A stretch of DNA of 64,000 nt from Aptenodytes patagonicus (taxonomy: Eukaryota > Chordata > Aves > Sphenisciformes > Spheniscidae). This document shows, piece after piece, positions 13,513 to 25,039 of the stretch. The notes under the pieces were generated by a model. It was given only the letters and a program-made list of their open reading frames with translations, made no database searches and was not told where the DNA came from. Location of the stretch: positions 3,140,780 through 3,204,779 of the forward strand of contig NC_134974.1 of NCBI RefSeq assembly GCF_965638725.1, written 5' to 3'. Positions within the stretch are counted from its first letter, which is position 1; the number at the start of each line of letters is the position of its first letter. Both the position numbers and the translations under genes were made by a program.

Positions 13513-13910
13513 ACCCCTCCACAAGCTCCTACTGTCATGGTGCAGTGGCGGTAAGGGAGTGGAGATACACACGATGGTTGCATGGGAAAGAGGTCAATGC
13601 ATGGTCCATGTAGGCTCCAGTTCTCCCTGTGAACCTTCTTCCTGCATAGACTTTCTTCTAGCATGACATGTCACTAATATATCATAATTTAAGCCCAGGG
13701 CTGTAGAAAGGACAAAGGATTTCCATGGGGAGCATCCCTGTCTCTGGCCTGGGAGCCCAGACTGGCTGGCTAAACAGTGCTGTTCGGCCTCAAAAATGTT
13801 TCAGGGGCTGCATGTAGCCACTTGACATTGTTCCTTTTGGATGCCTCTGCTGAGAGTGACAGCTTGACAGTTCTGTGAAGCAGTCGTCTGTCTGGAGGAA
13901 TGAAGGGAGA

Positions 13911-13932
13911 TTATTTATTTATTTATTTATTT
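13911..13932. repeat. (TTTA)n microsatellite
   Basis: Five to six copies of a TTTA tetranucleotide, without interruption. Confidence 0.95.
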
Positions 13933-16900
13933 CTACCAGGAATAACAGGAATACAAGCACTGGCACAGACTCACTTCCACATGGAAGCAGTTAACTTGGC
14001 AGTCTCAGTGGAGGAAAGCCAGACATTGTAATAGGTATTCCTGTTCTACATTTTAAAAGCAGCAGGAAGATGTTTCTTGATAACAGAGATAATGAAATAC
14101 TTTTTCCTCCTCAAGTAAGGAGGCAAGATGTGAAGTGGCAATTGTTGAAGATGAGCTACTCTAACGCCACCCTCTACAGCACTAGTAAAAGGATCAGCTG
14201 GGGAGTTCTCCCGACAATTAATGCTGAACTGCTTTAAAGATCTGTCCCAGTCCATCTGCATTCCTGCACACCTCCAGTCCTCGCCTTCCTCGTACTCGTC
14301 AGCCGTTAGCAGTCTCTCTGGTGTATAGATGTGATTACATTTCTGTAACTAATTTAGCAGTATGTGTTCAAACTCTCAGTCTGCTGGAGCACTGAGAGCA
14401 CCACAGTCCCACATTCACGTAGCAGCAGATGGCACCGATTCACAGCCACTGTGGTGACACAGGGACCTCCACTCTGGTCTCAGCCCCAAGCAGTCCGAGG
14501 AGTTTTCCTTCTGGATGGTGGCATAGGTCCAGGTATCCAGATGAACAGAGGATTTAAGGTTCAGGTACTTGCTGCCATCAGCTCTCACCCCATTTCACAC
14601 CACTACCAGGGAGAGCTGCTAATTCCTGTCTGTGGATGTGGCAGGGAAATGTGTTCACTGGGAAGTCCCCATGAGACTTGTGAAGACTGGGGAGGGATCC
14701 TTGTGACTCCATCTGAGCTCTTTTTACTGGATCTATTCCTCAGTGGCCTCTGCCTAGCACAGCACTGCCCAAATAATGTGATAGAGCTGGGTCCTCCCAG
14801 AAACACTGGGTGACCATGGGTGCCCGTGGAGCTGTTCAGTGTGGGCAGCAGCTGTCCTGGCACTCGGGATGAGCTGGCAGAGCAGCCATGCAGCCTTCTT
14901 CGGAGTTACCATTTCAGCCCTGAAGGATCAATACGCAAGTTTCCTGCTGGTCTCCAAAATGGGGGATACCTTGCAGGCAGGGGCACTGCAGTGTTGATAT
15001 GTTGCGCAGTCCAGCAGCTATGAAGCATTTTTAATTGGAAACAAGTCAGAAGGAGCCCTATAGGCTGCATGATGCATGTTGCAGGCTAAACTGCCTGCCT
15101 GGCTGCGATCTGTGAGTGGCAGGACAGTGCAGGAGCTTCGTGCCAGATTGGGGCTGCTGGTTTGCAGAGCAGGTTTGAAATTACGTGTGGTAGTGTTGCA
15201 CTAATTTTATTTTCACATGCAAATCTAGCTGCAGCATCAGAGCCCTGAGTGCACTGAAGCCTCTGCAACACCCTCACCCCCACCCCAGGGGCTTGGCTGC
15301 CTGGGTTCAAGGCGAGCTCTAATATGACACAGCTGTGTAACCTTGGGTCAGCTTGCTGGGAAAATAGATAAGCTGTGAGAAAGAGCTCCTGCCCTTTGCT
15401 GAGGAGCTGCAGTGGGGTTCACACGCTTGCCTTTGGCTTGTGCTCGAGCTCTGCTGTAGGTATACCTATGTCTGGCCATGCACCTTGTTGATCTTTCTTC
15501 TCTGACTTCTTGGACTGAGCTGGACTTGCCTGGTGATCCCTGGGCTGCGGCTGACTCTGGAAACCTGCTCCAGGTCTGTTCTGATCTTCTTGTTTAGAAT
15601 TGCACTCCCTGTCCAGGAGGACACTGTCCTGGTGCCCCCCCTCTACCTGTGGGGGCAGAAGGTGGGCACATCTTTCCCCATGGGTGGGCGTGAGGGTGGC
15701 TGACCTGTGAGCAGTGCCCTGCCTGCATGGGAGGAGGTGGGGGAAGAGAAGCCATGGGCTTCCCTCCTGCATTAGGTTTTCCTGGTTGAGCTTTGCATGA
15801 ATGTCCCTTAGCAACCAAATTGGTTCCTAAGTGTGCTTATATTCCAATTTCTTTCACTAAAACTCTCCAGAAGAGGTCTATTTCTGGGAGAGTGTCTCTT
15901 ATAGCCAGGTGACTGAGCTGGGCTCTTGTGTCCCAACTGGAGATGTGTGTAGTCGGGCAAGGTCTCCAGGGTGTGCCTCTGGGAGAGGGGGGAGCCAGCC
16001 CCTGTGAGGAGTCCCATAAAATGCCCTGATGCACATGGGTGAGCTGTGCAGGACTGAACCCAGTCCGGGGTACCTGAGGCCCTAAAGCATGCAGGTAACC
16101 TCATGATGCAGCAGCTGAGTCATGTAGGCAATAGCCTGTTTCCCTAAACAGTATGAATCCTCTGTGTCATGGGGGATCTTTGAACTTTCTATGCTGGGTC
16201 ACTTAGTAAAAAACAAATAAACAAACAAAACAGCATCTGCCTAGCTGTTTGAGATAATTTGAATCCTGTGATTTGAAAAGTATGGAATTGCCCAGCCCAA
16301 AAGTGTTTTAGAAAATTTAAATGGATTTAGGCTTGTCATTTCAACCTCTGAGAATATATTCAGCATGGCACAGAAATGAACAATTGTCATGATTCCTTGC
16401 AAGGCAATCCCAGGGCTGCTGTAACATTGTCACCTCTGTGATGCTGCATGGCATTAACATCTTACTGACGGTGCAAACCGCACTCACGCTGCAGCTTTTG
16501 TTAGAGCCAAGGGGAAACAAGCCACAGCAATCTCACCAGTTGACTCCTGGCACTTTGCGCTTTCAGAGCAGTGCTGAGGTTAGGTTAGTGTTAAAGTTTT
16601 CTGAAACCCTGGGAAAGATTTTCACCAGCTTGAGGGAGGAAAAGCCTTTGGATTAAGCTCATGTAGTGCACCTGTGGGGAAGCACAAATGCCTCTAGGCA
16701 CTGCATTTCTTTCTCGTTTATCTGAGCCTTGCGTTTACTCACTGTTATTTGTTTAGATAAGTGTAGCCGTGCCCAGAGGAAGCAGTCTTTGGAAAACTTG
16801 TGAGATGCTGACAACTAATTATTTGTCCTTCATCAATAGATATTCTTAGTCTGCTTTCAAAATTATCCAATTCGCTAATTAATGTGCTTTGCTGGGTGTA

Positions 16901-17087
16901 TAGCAGAGAGCACTCGGGTGCTTGGAGGACTGCTTTTGGCCTCTCTTTCACCATATCCCTCTCAAGGGACTCTCCAGCTTGGTGCTTCGTGCTTTGCTGA
17001 AGTTGTCCCAGAGTGCTCAGCCCTTCCAAGGTGGTGGTTTTTAACAGTTCACACCAAGAAAAGCAGCTCTCCTCTCTCCCGGTTGCA

Positions 17088-17100
17088 TTTTTTTTTTTTT
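17088..17100. repeat. Poly-T tract
   Basis: Thirteen consecutive T after TTGCA, preceded by a pyrimidine-rich CTCTCCTCTCTCCC stretch. No flanking retrotransposon body is recognised, so it cannot be assigned as a poly(A) tail. Confidence 0.9.
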
Positions 17101-17895
17101 CCTGCCTGTGATCTTGGGCTTTCTCCTGGTGGTGGCTCCTGATGTGGTCTGGCTGGTGAAAACCTTTGGAGCAGGACCCCTGAATCGCTGCTGCTGCTTG
17201 TGAGGACCAGCATACCCATCAGGACCTGAAAGATGTGCCTGGCACAAGTAGCAGAGATACGTGTTCAGATGTAAATCTGAACAGCCCCAGGGGGTGCTGT
17301 CACCAGGGCTGTTCAACATAAAATGCTCATCTACAGACAGGGGTTTCTTCTGTTTCAATTTTAGGGGTTGAGGAAATACAGCAAAGAGCCTTCAGTCTCC
17401 TCACCAGTACAGTTCAGCTTATCCAGGCCAGGAGACTGTTGCATTTTATATACAGTGTTTTTCTGAATCAAATTGTACACTCATCAGAAAATGGACCTTG
17501 CTGTTTGATGTATGTTGAAAAGTGCCACGTACGTTTATTGTGCTGTGTAAATAAAATATAATAATGCTGAGACACAAGGACTCCCATGGAGTCATTCAGA
17601 AGAGAGGCAGAGGGCCGGTGAATGAATTTGGACAAGATTCAGAAAAGGGAAAGAGATTTTTTTTTTTTAACAGAAAAAGCAAGAAAGAGCCTTTCCTGCC
17701 ACAGAAACAGGTCCTGAACTGCCAAAAGACCGGACTAAGCAATAAACTAGGTCCTGTGGTTGATGAATGGGAAAAGGTATGTACTGGATGGGATTTTTCT
17801 GTCTAAAAATGTGTCTCTATCTGTGTTGGTGGCCCAGGGCTGCTTTTGGAGTTGAGGGTGCAGGTTTATTTCTGCCTGAAGCTGACATCTATGTT

Positions 17896-17914
17896 GGGGG
17901 GGGCGGGGTGGGGA
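17896..17914 (+). other. G-rich tract with G-quadruplex potential
   Basis: Runs of eight, four and four G separated by single bases, which fits the usual four-run quadruplex pattern if the first run supplies two. No gene or promoter sequence is recognised beside it. Confidence 0.6.
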
Positions 17915-18224
17915 GGACTGGCTCACACTGGCCTCAGCCACTAACTCAGTGAGCTGTTTCCAGTTAGTGATGGTTTAAAGGTGTTGAGAGCTCAGCTGAC
18001 TGTGTGTGTGTTTTCGTCCAAGAGCACAGTATCCCCTTGTGCCATCTGGCCATCAACAGAGGGATGGAGACCATAAAGAGTAGTGAGATGCTCTGGTGAT
18101 CCTCCCACTCTGGCACTGGGAACAGTTTGACCATGCCTGAGCCTGTGGCGCAGCACCTTCCACCATGGGTGGCTGTGCCCTGTGATGGCACTGGTGACAT
18201 GCTGGGAGCAAGAACAACTCCAGT

Positions 18225-18315
18225 TGCTCCAGCTGACCCTGCTTTGAGCAGGCGGGTTGGACTAGGTGATCTCCAGAAGTGCCCTGCCAACCTCAACCTT
18301 TCTGGGTTTGTGCGT
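18225..18315 (+). mobile_element. CR1 LINE 3' tail scrap
   Basis: The motifs GGGTTGGACTAGGTGATCTC and CCAGAAGTGCCCTGCCAACC match the conserved CR1 3' untranslated region just upstream of its terminal octamer repeats. The octamer tail itself has decayed (CTTTCTGGG). No coding sequence remains. The 5' boundary is approximate. Confidence 0.8.
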
Positions 18316-21140
18316 TACTGTAGGGATTAGAGCAGAAACAGGTATCAGGGGTCAAAGATATATATAGAGAGAGAGAGGAGGGGAGGGAATGAGCAGATGG
18401 CAGCTCTAACCCTTGTATGGGGAGCACCCCTTCAGATGGAAGGTGAAGAGCTGCAGGCGGCGTGCCAGGAAGGAGGTGGTCAGTGGTAACATGTAAAGCT
18501 CTCAGTGACCCTGCTATAGCAGAGAAAGCTGTCAGTCATGCCATTAAGGACCAGGCTTTCAACAGGGCACTGCATTTCTTGGGTGCTTGGTGATGTCTTC
18601 TGAGAGTGACATCAGCTCTCTGTGCTGAAGATTTGCATTTTCAGCACCGAGCTGTTTTCATGCTTGGGCCCTAGCTGCCCTCTCACTTCAGATGAGCCCT
18701 TTTCTCCAGCTTAGATGCAGTAACAGCAAAATCTATGCCGATGGAGCATGTTAATGCAAAACTTCCCTGCCTGTTTGCACCTTTTCCTGGAGCAAATCCA
18801 AGGCTGCTGCAAACACAAAGGGATTCATCCCTCTCCAGCTGTCTCCAGACAGCAAACCAAGAGCAATGTTTGACAGTGAGGAATAATTACCTTGCCAGCT
18901 TTGCTTTATCCACATTTCAATTTCAGAAGGGAGATAAAGCCACATTACCAATGGCTCAGGCAAGAAGCCCATCAAGAAGAGCATCTAGTGCAGCTGGAAG
19001 CTCCTCGTCCTAGGAGAGATGTGCCTGTCACAGCTGGGTGGAGGGATGAGAGGCACTGCAAGTGCCATCTCCCCCCACTGCCCCGGGGTGTCCTCTGCAT
19101 CTGGTCCTTCCTCTCCAGGGGCTGGCTTTGGTTACAAATGGCCCTGTGATGCTTGAGATGCCCAACCAAAGTTTGGCATCATGAATCCTACCCAGCCTGA
19201 GGAACAGCATCCCAAAGTGAAGTCTGTGCCAATTTATTTTGCTCATCCTTCCCACCTCTTTAATTAAATTAGCTTGAACATGAAGGGTTGCCTGACCCTT
19301 ATTGGGTTAAACGAGCCAGTCTCCATGGCAACCTGCTTCTCAGAAGGTCTGACATCTTGCTGTCTCTCCTCCAAACCCTTCCACATTCCTCACGTCTGAT
19401 CCCTCTTAGCACATGCTTTTTAAAAGCACAAAGTTAAGTTTGCATCTGGGCTGGGCTGCTATTTCAGTGCTATTTCCTAATGCTGCAGGAGCTGTACCAC
19501 ACTTTGGAGGGAGACAGCTTTTCTCAGGCTGGTGGGATGACCTGAGATTGCTAATCTTGCAGCGACCTCAGGGTCTGCTTCCTCCAAAGCTGCACAGTGG
19601 TTTCCATTCAGATAATTTTTTGATGTGGATCAAAACTTACAGGAAGTATTGCTCTGTGATAATCCTCCTGGAGGGGGGGGGAAAAAAAAGGAAAAAAAAG
19701 TGCCATTTAGAACTTTGAACAGGAACAGTCCAGCTGTTTCCAGGTGTCATAAATAAACAGCATGATTTGTCTCGGAATGCACATGCCTTGGAGTTGAAAT
19801 TTCAAGTGCTGAGCCAGACCAAGCCAAGGGCAGAGACCATAAAATCTGAAAGTGTCACCAGACTGATGGGCATACACAGTGCCTGGAAATGCTGAGGTGA
19901 GATGGGACGGAAGACTTTACTTTTGCTCAGAGTGTAGACCTGTGCTTGTGCAAGAAGTCCCCTTATGCCTCCCCTGCTTCATATCCGCTATCAAATCCTT
20001 TTCTTGCACAAAGATATTTTCTGGCCTTCTGCCTCCCTGCTGTAAAGTTTGGGGCAGGTTTTTTTCTTTTGGTGGCCAATCAACTCAAATGCTAGTGGCT
20101 AGCAAAATTTCCAAGTAGTGGAGACCAGAGCTCCTTCTTTTACATGTCTAATGTTGGCTTTTCCAAAGAAAACAAATAAAAAGCTAAGAAATGTCATATT
20201 AGAAGAACAGCTTCCAGGCGCTGTTGCCTCTGTAGGATTTAGCATGAAAAGGAAAGGAGGCAACGCAAGGGAAAGGTTGGGGAGTTACTTGACTGCGTGC
20301 ACTATTTATGTGCCTAGCAAAGAATGTGAGTGGAGGAATAGTTAATATAACAGGCAGAGATGTACTAAGACTCAGGGATGAAAGATTTTAAGCAATTTTA
20401 AGCTCAAAATATGATTCAGGCATTTAACAAGGAGGAGAATCTATCAGGAGAACATATCCTAAAGGAAGCAATACATTTGCTATCTTTTTGCATCTTTAAA
20501 CTACATTTGGGAATGGAGTTCATTTAAGGTTCATTTAAGCTATTTTAGATGCCTACTTTAGGATGACATGACCTGCACCCATTACCTCCGCTGACAGTAA
20601 AGGGAGCTTTGGGTGCCTGGATGAAATGCAGGTAGCTGTATTTTAAGCATCTATAAACAGCCAATTGAATCCCTCCCTGGGGGGTGTCTCTAAAATAACC
20701 TCTTCAGATGAACCATGATAAATGTCTGATTTAAGAGTGCCTTGGGAAGCTTCTCTAGGTTAGGATTATGTAGTCAGCCCCAGAACAGAGATGAAAATTG
20801 TCTGGGTTTAAAATTACAGATTTAGGGGCAAAATGAAGTGTGCATGCCCAGCCTCAGTTTCAGTCCTGTCATACATGCTAATCTGTGATTAAATGTTTCA
20901 ATAGGTTTAAGCAGATACATCCTGCCTTTCATTGCAGTGAATGCCAGACAGGGCTTCTGAAAATTGTCTACATGTAAAGTGTTTGATGAGCTATGCTTCC
21001 ACAATACATTGCAAAAAAAGATATAACGATGCAGAAAAACATTAGCCATATGTAGAAGGGACATGCATGTTTGCCATTGCCTTCCTTTGAGCAGCATTTA
21101 TGTGCAGCCGTCCTTTTTGAAAAGCGTGTGTCTGTGCCAG
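18316..21140. other. No gene recognised
   Basis: Contains a short TATATA/GAGAGA tract at 18358-18377 and a G-run followed by A-runs at 19671-19700. No recognisable coding or RNA gene. The open frames (at most about 101 codons) have no domain. Confidence 0.55.
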
Positions 21141-21240
21141 GGCCCTGAGGGCACCAACAGGCTTTAATGGCCCTGACCAGCCTCACCTAGGGGTGCCCCA
21201 AACCCTGCACCTGGGCTCAGGAGCCTATTTCACCTCAATA
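21141..21240 (+). repeat. Unnamed dispersed repeat, copy 1
   Basis: About 95 bp aligning by eye with 42925-43018 at roughly three quarters identity. Shared words include GGCCNTGANGGCAC, CTTTAATG or CCTTAATG, CCCTGACCA, CCTCA, and a GGGC-CAGGAG-CC-ATTTCA ending. Neither copy has a coding region, and I do not recognise the family. Orientation is set arbitrarily to that of the second copy. Confidence 0.6.
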
Positions 21241-24200
21241 TTGCAAGTTGATAAAGGGACAAAATGGGTTTGTACATTGGGGCGTTGCTGAAAAATGGTG
21301 TGTGATGGTGTATTTAAAAAGCATGATTGCACGCTCTTACACACGTGAGGACATTTGAAGTCATCGTTGTGTGGTCAGCGAGGTCAGGAAGGCAATGTCT
21401 ACATTAACTCATATTGTATTTAGTGTGTGAATTGTGGCATGGTGTCTCTGTTCCAGGACCCTGGCATGTTACCTTACGTTGTTTTTCCAGAATAAAGAGG
21501 GGGACCTCTCTCTTTCCCCATCAAAGCCAGGGTGGGCTGCACCTGTTTTATTTCATCTGGATGGATGAAGCCATTATACAAGGTTTAGGGCAGCAAAGGT
21601 CCACAATAAATCCAGTCTCATCTGCACCACGTGGGAAAACTTCACAAAGGCTGTATGCCCCATGGCTCATCTCTGATGACAGCATAGTTGTCCTTCGACA
21701 TCCACCACATATTCTCTTTTCTTGTTGAAATTGCAGTCTTGAATGATAAAAGCTTTAGTGTGATTTGATGAATTTCCATAAGGCACTTGCCTGGGCATAA
21801 CGTGACTGAGCAACTGGAGCACCAGCAATACTACTGTAAGCCCAGTGAACTGCTAGGTCTCAGTGTAATTATAAATGAGGAATCACCATGAGATGAATAA
21901 CGTTTCTAGTGGAGGACCTCAGTGAAATCTCCAGTTCTGAGCTCTAGTGCTCCAGCCCCCCCTCTCACCGCATCTCTCCCATGCATCGTTGCTGCAAAAA
22001 GAGTCTTGTGCCTTGTCTCCATGTCCCACCTTTGTGCCTGAGGAAAGGCACAGCCTGGCTTCTGCTCCAACACTCATGTCTTCCTATTATCAAGGGTCTC
22101 TGGCAGCAACCATCTCAGCCACAGAGCTGAAGGAGGAGTGGTCAGTGGAGAGAGGTGCTAGCGAGAGGGTAAGGGACCCCCTCTCCTCAGCTTTCCCCTG
22201 CTTCTGTGCAGAGAAAGGCTGGTATGTGTCCCATGGGGGTGAGCATCTGGGGGGAGATCTCAGGAGGGATGTGGGGCGGCAGCTCTCTGTCTGCAGGAGA
22301 AGGGGAGTGTGGACAGATACGGGGCTCTGAGGAGAGATGGCAATAGGAGAGAGGAAAAAATGCACGTGAGAGCATGGGAGAAACAGGGAGACTGCAGAAG
22401 AGGATGGTGGAAATTGGGTGAACCTGGCAAAGAAGGGAGGGGTGGGGGAAGGTGAGAAACTTGGGGAAGCGCCCAGTAAAATGAGCCTGGAGGCAGAAGG
22501 GGGAGAGATGGACTGGTGGGTAGCAGAGCAGCAGTACGAGGTGGAGGCTGGACTCCCCCAGCCCCTTCTGAAGCCCTGTCCAGGGGTGCAAGGGTGGAGT
22601 CACCCTTCCAGGCTGGGGGGACCCAGCAGCTGCACCCACCCTGTGGGACATGGGTTGTTGCAGGTCTTGGGACGGTGGTGTGGGGATGGGCTACTCTTCT
22701 TCCCTGTGAGAGGTGCAGAAACCCTGGTGGGAGATGTCATCTTTCTCTGCACCAGCATAGCTGCTCTTATGGTCTTTCATGTGTGGTTTCATTATGCACT
22801 GCTCTTGCTGTGAACGGTGCACGGATGAGAACGAGCAATGCATCGCTGCTAAGATATGCCCAAGCCATCTGGCACCATCCTGGCCTGGCCCACCTTCTTT
22901 CTGCATAAGAGTACAGTAATTGCCATCCTCTCCCTGCTACCCAGGGCCAGCCCTCAGTTTTTGGGATGCTCTTCCCCCCTCCTGCTGCTGAGCAGGAAAT
23001 CTCTGCCTTTGCTCATAATGGTGTTTGAAGGGGATGGGCAAAAGCAACATTGGGTGCGACAAGAGGCAAAAATGAGAGGAAAAAATTGAAGAAATGTAAG
23101 GTGAAGAAAGCACTGATGATGCAATTTAGCAGGAAATAGAGATTTGGAAACTGCCAGTGCAGAGAAGATACTGTCCATACAGCTCTTACCCAGCTACTGC
23201 AATACAGAAAACAGCTTGAGGAAGCAGAAGATGGGGAAGAGCACTGGACTCAGCAAAGGTCAGTATTTCTCAGTTCTGTATTTCCATGTGTTACTTCTGA
23301 GCCCAGCCCACACTTTTGTTTGACCACAGCTGTTCAAATACAGGATTCCCTTTGTGCAAACTTTCAAGATGCATTGAATAAAGCTTTCATCTTTCTCTCC
23401 TCTTCCCCACTCTCCAGAGAAGAGCACAAGAAATGGGACACGCAGAAAGTGGCCCTGCCTGGCTGTCTCCTCCACCTTCCAGCGTTCTCCTGTGGTATCA
23501 CAGTTACTTATTGGAATTGTGCACCATAACTTTGAGCTGGCCTTACATGGGGGCATTGGTGATGGTAGCATGCTCCTTTTGTCATTGCTATGTGTGTGTT
23601 CCTCCAGTTTCCTTACGCCAGGTGGAAGCACCCCATGCCACGGCTGTGCAATGGCAATATGGTGCTTGTGGCCTTCAGAAGGCATCTGCGCGGTCTCTGC
23701 CTGCTGCCGGGCTCTGAAATGGGGAAACTGCCTTAGCACTTGCACTTCTGTGCTGGGTTTTAATTAGTTCACATCATAGAAGTACAGCTCTATGGCCATT
23801 TCTCCAGCCCTGCTCTGGGGCTGACATCTAAACAAATTCAAGCTTCTCGTCTTCTTCATGGTGGGTTTTGATCCCCTGAAGACTGTCTCCTCGGTTCTCC
23901 AAACAAAACCCCCACAACTCCCCCTTTTTCTTTGACTCACAGCTTTTGCCATGTGGGTTTTTTTTTAGGTTTTGGTGGGTTTTTTTTGTATTGTCAGTGT
24001 TGCTGAGTCAAGAGTGAGTAACACCAGCCTGGTCCACCTTTGCCCCTCTTCCCACTGGAGGTTGGACTCCTTCCCTGCTCCTTTCCCAAGCATGGTTCAT
24101 CTGGGACAAGATTTTCCCCTGTTGTCCCTGTCCACAGCTGAGAAAGATGCCCTGGTAAATCCCCCTCAATACATCCCTTCATTTTCATATTGCATATGTA

Positions 24201-24811
24201 CCTCCTCATTTCAATTAATTATTATAGACTAGGATAATTAGAAGCCTTTGGTCATTGTCTCTGGATATTTTGCTGGTGTCTTGCAGCAGAGCTATTTCTT
24301 GCATTCCTGAGGGAGATGCCGTATTTCTTATATTTCTGTTAATCTTTGTGGAGCAGCTGCAGTTCGTGTCACAGATCTTAATGGAAGAGCAGAGCTGATG
24401 CCACTGAACTTACCCTGACAGGTTAACCTTGTTACAAGCATCCAGAAGACCTCGCAAAATGGTGCTGCCTTTGGCTGGATCTTGTTCCTTTAGTTTGCTT
24501 ATGAGGATATTGTGTGGCAGTGACAGAGACCTCACTGAAGTGGTGATTTATCACAGCAGTGTCTCCCTCTCTATCTGTTTCTTGTCAGAGGAGAAATTAG
24601 ACTGGGAGTTTTGGCCCATGTGTCCAGAGGGCACAAGATGCTGTTTGAGGGAGTTACACACATGTCAGTAACTGCTCTAAAAGACATTTATCTCCAAGTG
24701 CGGGGCCTGTTCTCAGGTGTTTTATCAGCATGCCTGGCCTTTGGTAAATGCAGAGCCGCCCACACACCGAGCTTATGTCTCATATCAGTGCAAAAGGGTA
24801 CTTCTTTCACG
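21241..24811. other. No gene recognised
   Basis: Mixed sequence, purine-rich on the plus strand around 22350-22520 and with T-runs at 23959-23990. Open frames up to 161 codons (23260-23745, minus) have no domain and overlap frames on the other strand. Confidence 0.55.
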
Positions 24812-25039
24812 AGGGGAGGTTTAGATTGGACATGAGGAAAAAATTCTTTACTGAAAGAGTGGTTAAACATTGGAACAGGCTGCCCAGGGAAGTGGTTGAG
24901 TCCCCATCCCTGGAAGTATTCAAAAGACGTGTAGATGAGGCGCTTAGGGACATGGTTTAGTGGGCATGGTGGTGTTGGGTTGACGGTTAGACTTGATGAT
25001 CTTAGAGGTCTTTTCCAACCTTAATGATTCTATGATTCT
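24812..25039 (+). mobile_element. CR1 LINE 3' end, young subfamily, heavily 5'-truncated
   Basis: The frame 24814-24960 encodes the last 48 residues of CR1 ORF2 (from GRFRLD to [10 protein letters not shown]) and differs by only two residues from the intact ORF2 at 56-59 kb. A stop follows, then about 75 bp of 3' untranslated region ending in ATTCTATGATTCT. The body upstream is absent, so this is a dead-on-arrival insertion of the same subfamily, inserted in the opposite orientation. An ATG-started frame running in from 24748 is a fusion with flanking DNA and not a gene. Confidence 0.95.

Larger units (their letters stand above)
10921..18224. other. No gene recognised; a few simple repeats
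   Basis: Seven kilobases with no recognisable gene. The open frames (at most about 149 codons, 14364-14813 +) have no domain. The region contains the CA, TTTA and poly-T tracts and the G-rich tract listed separately. Confidence 0.55.

Noticed and set aside
13428..13666. Three overlapping frames at the CA repeat
   Set aside because: His-Thr and Cys-Val runs are translations of the microsatellite.
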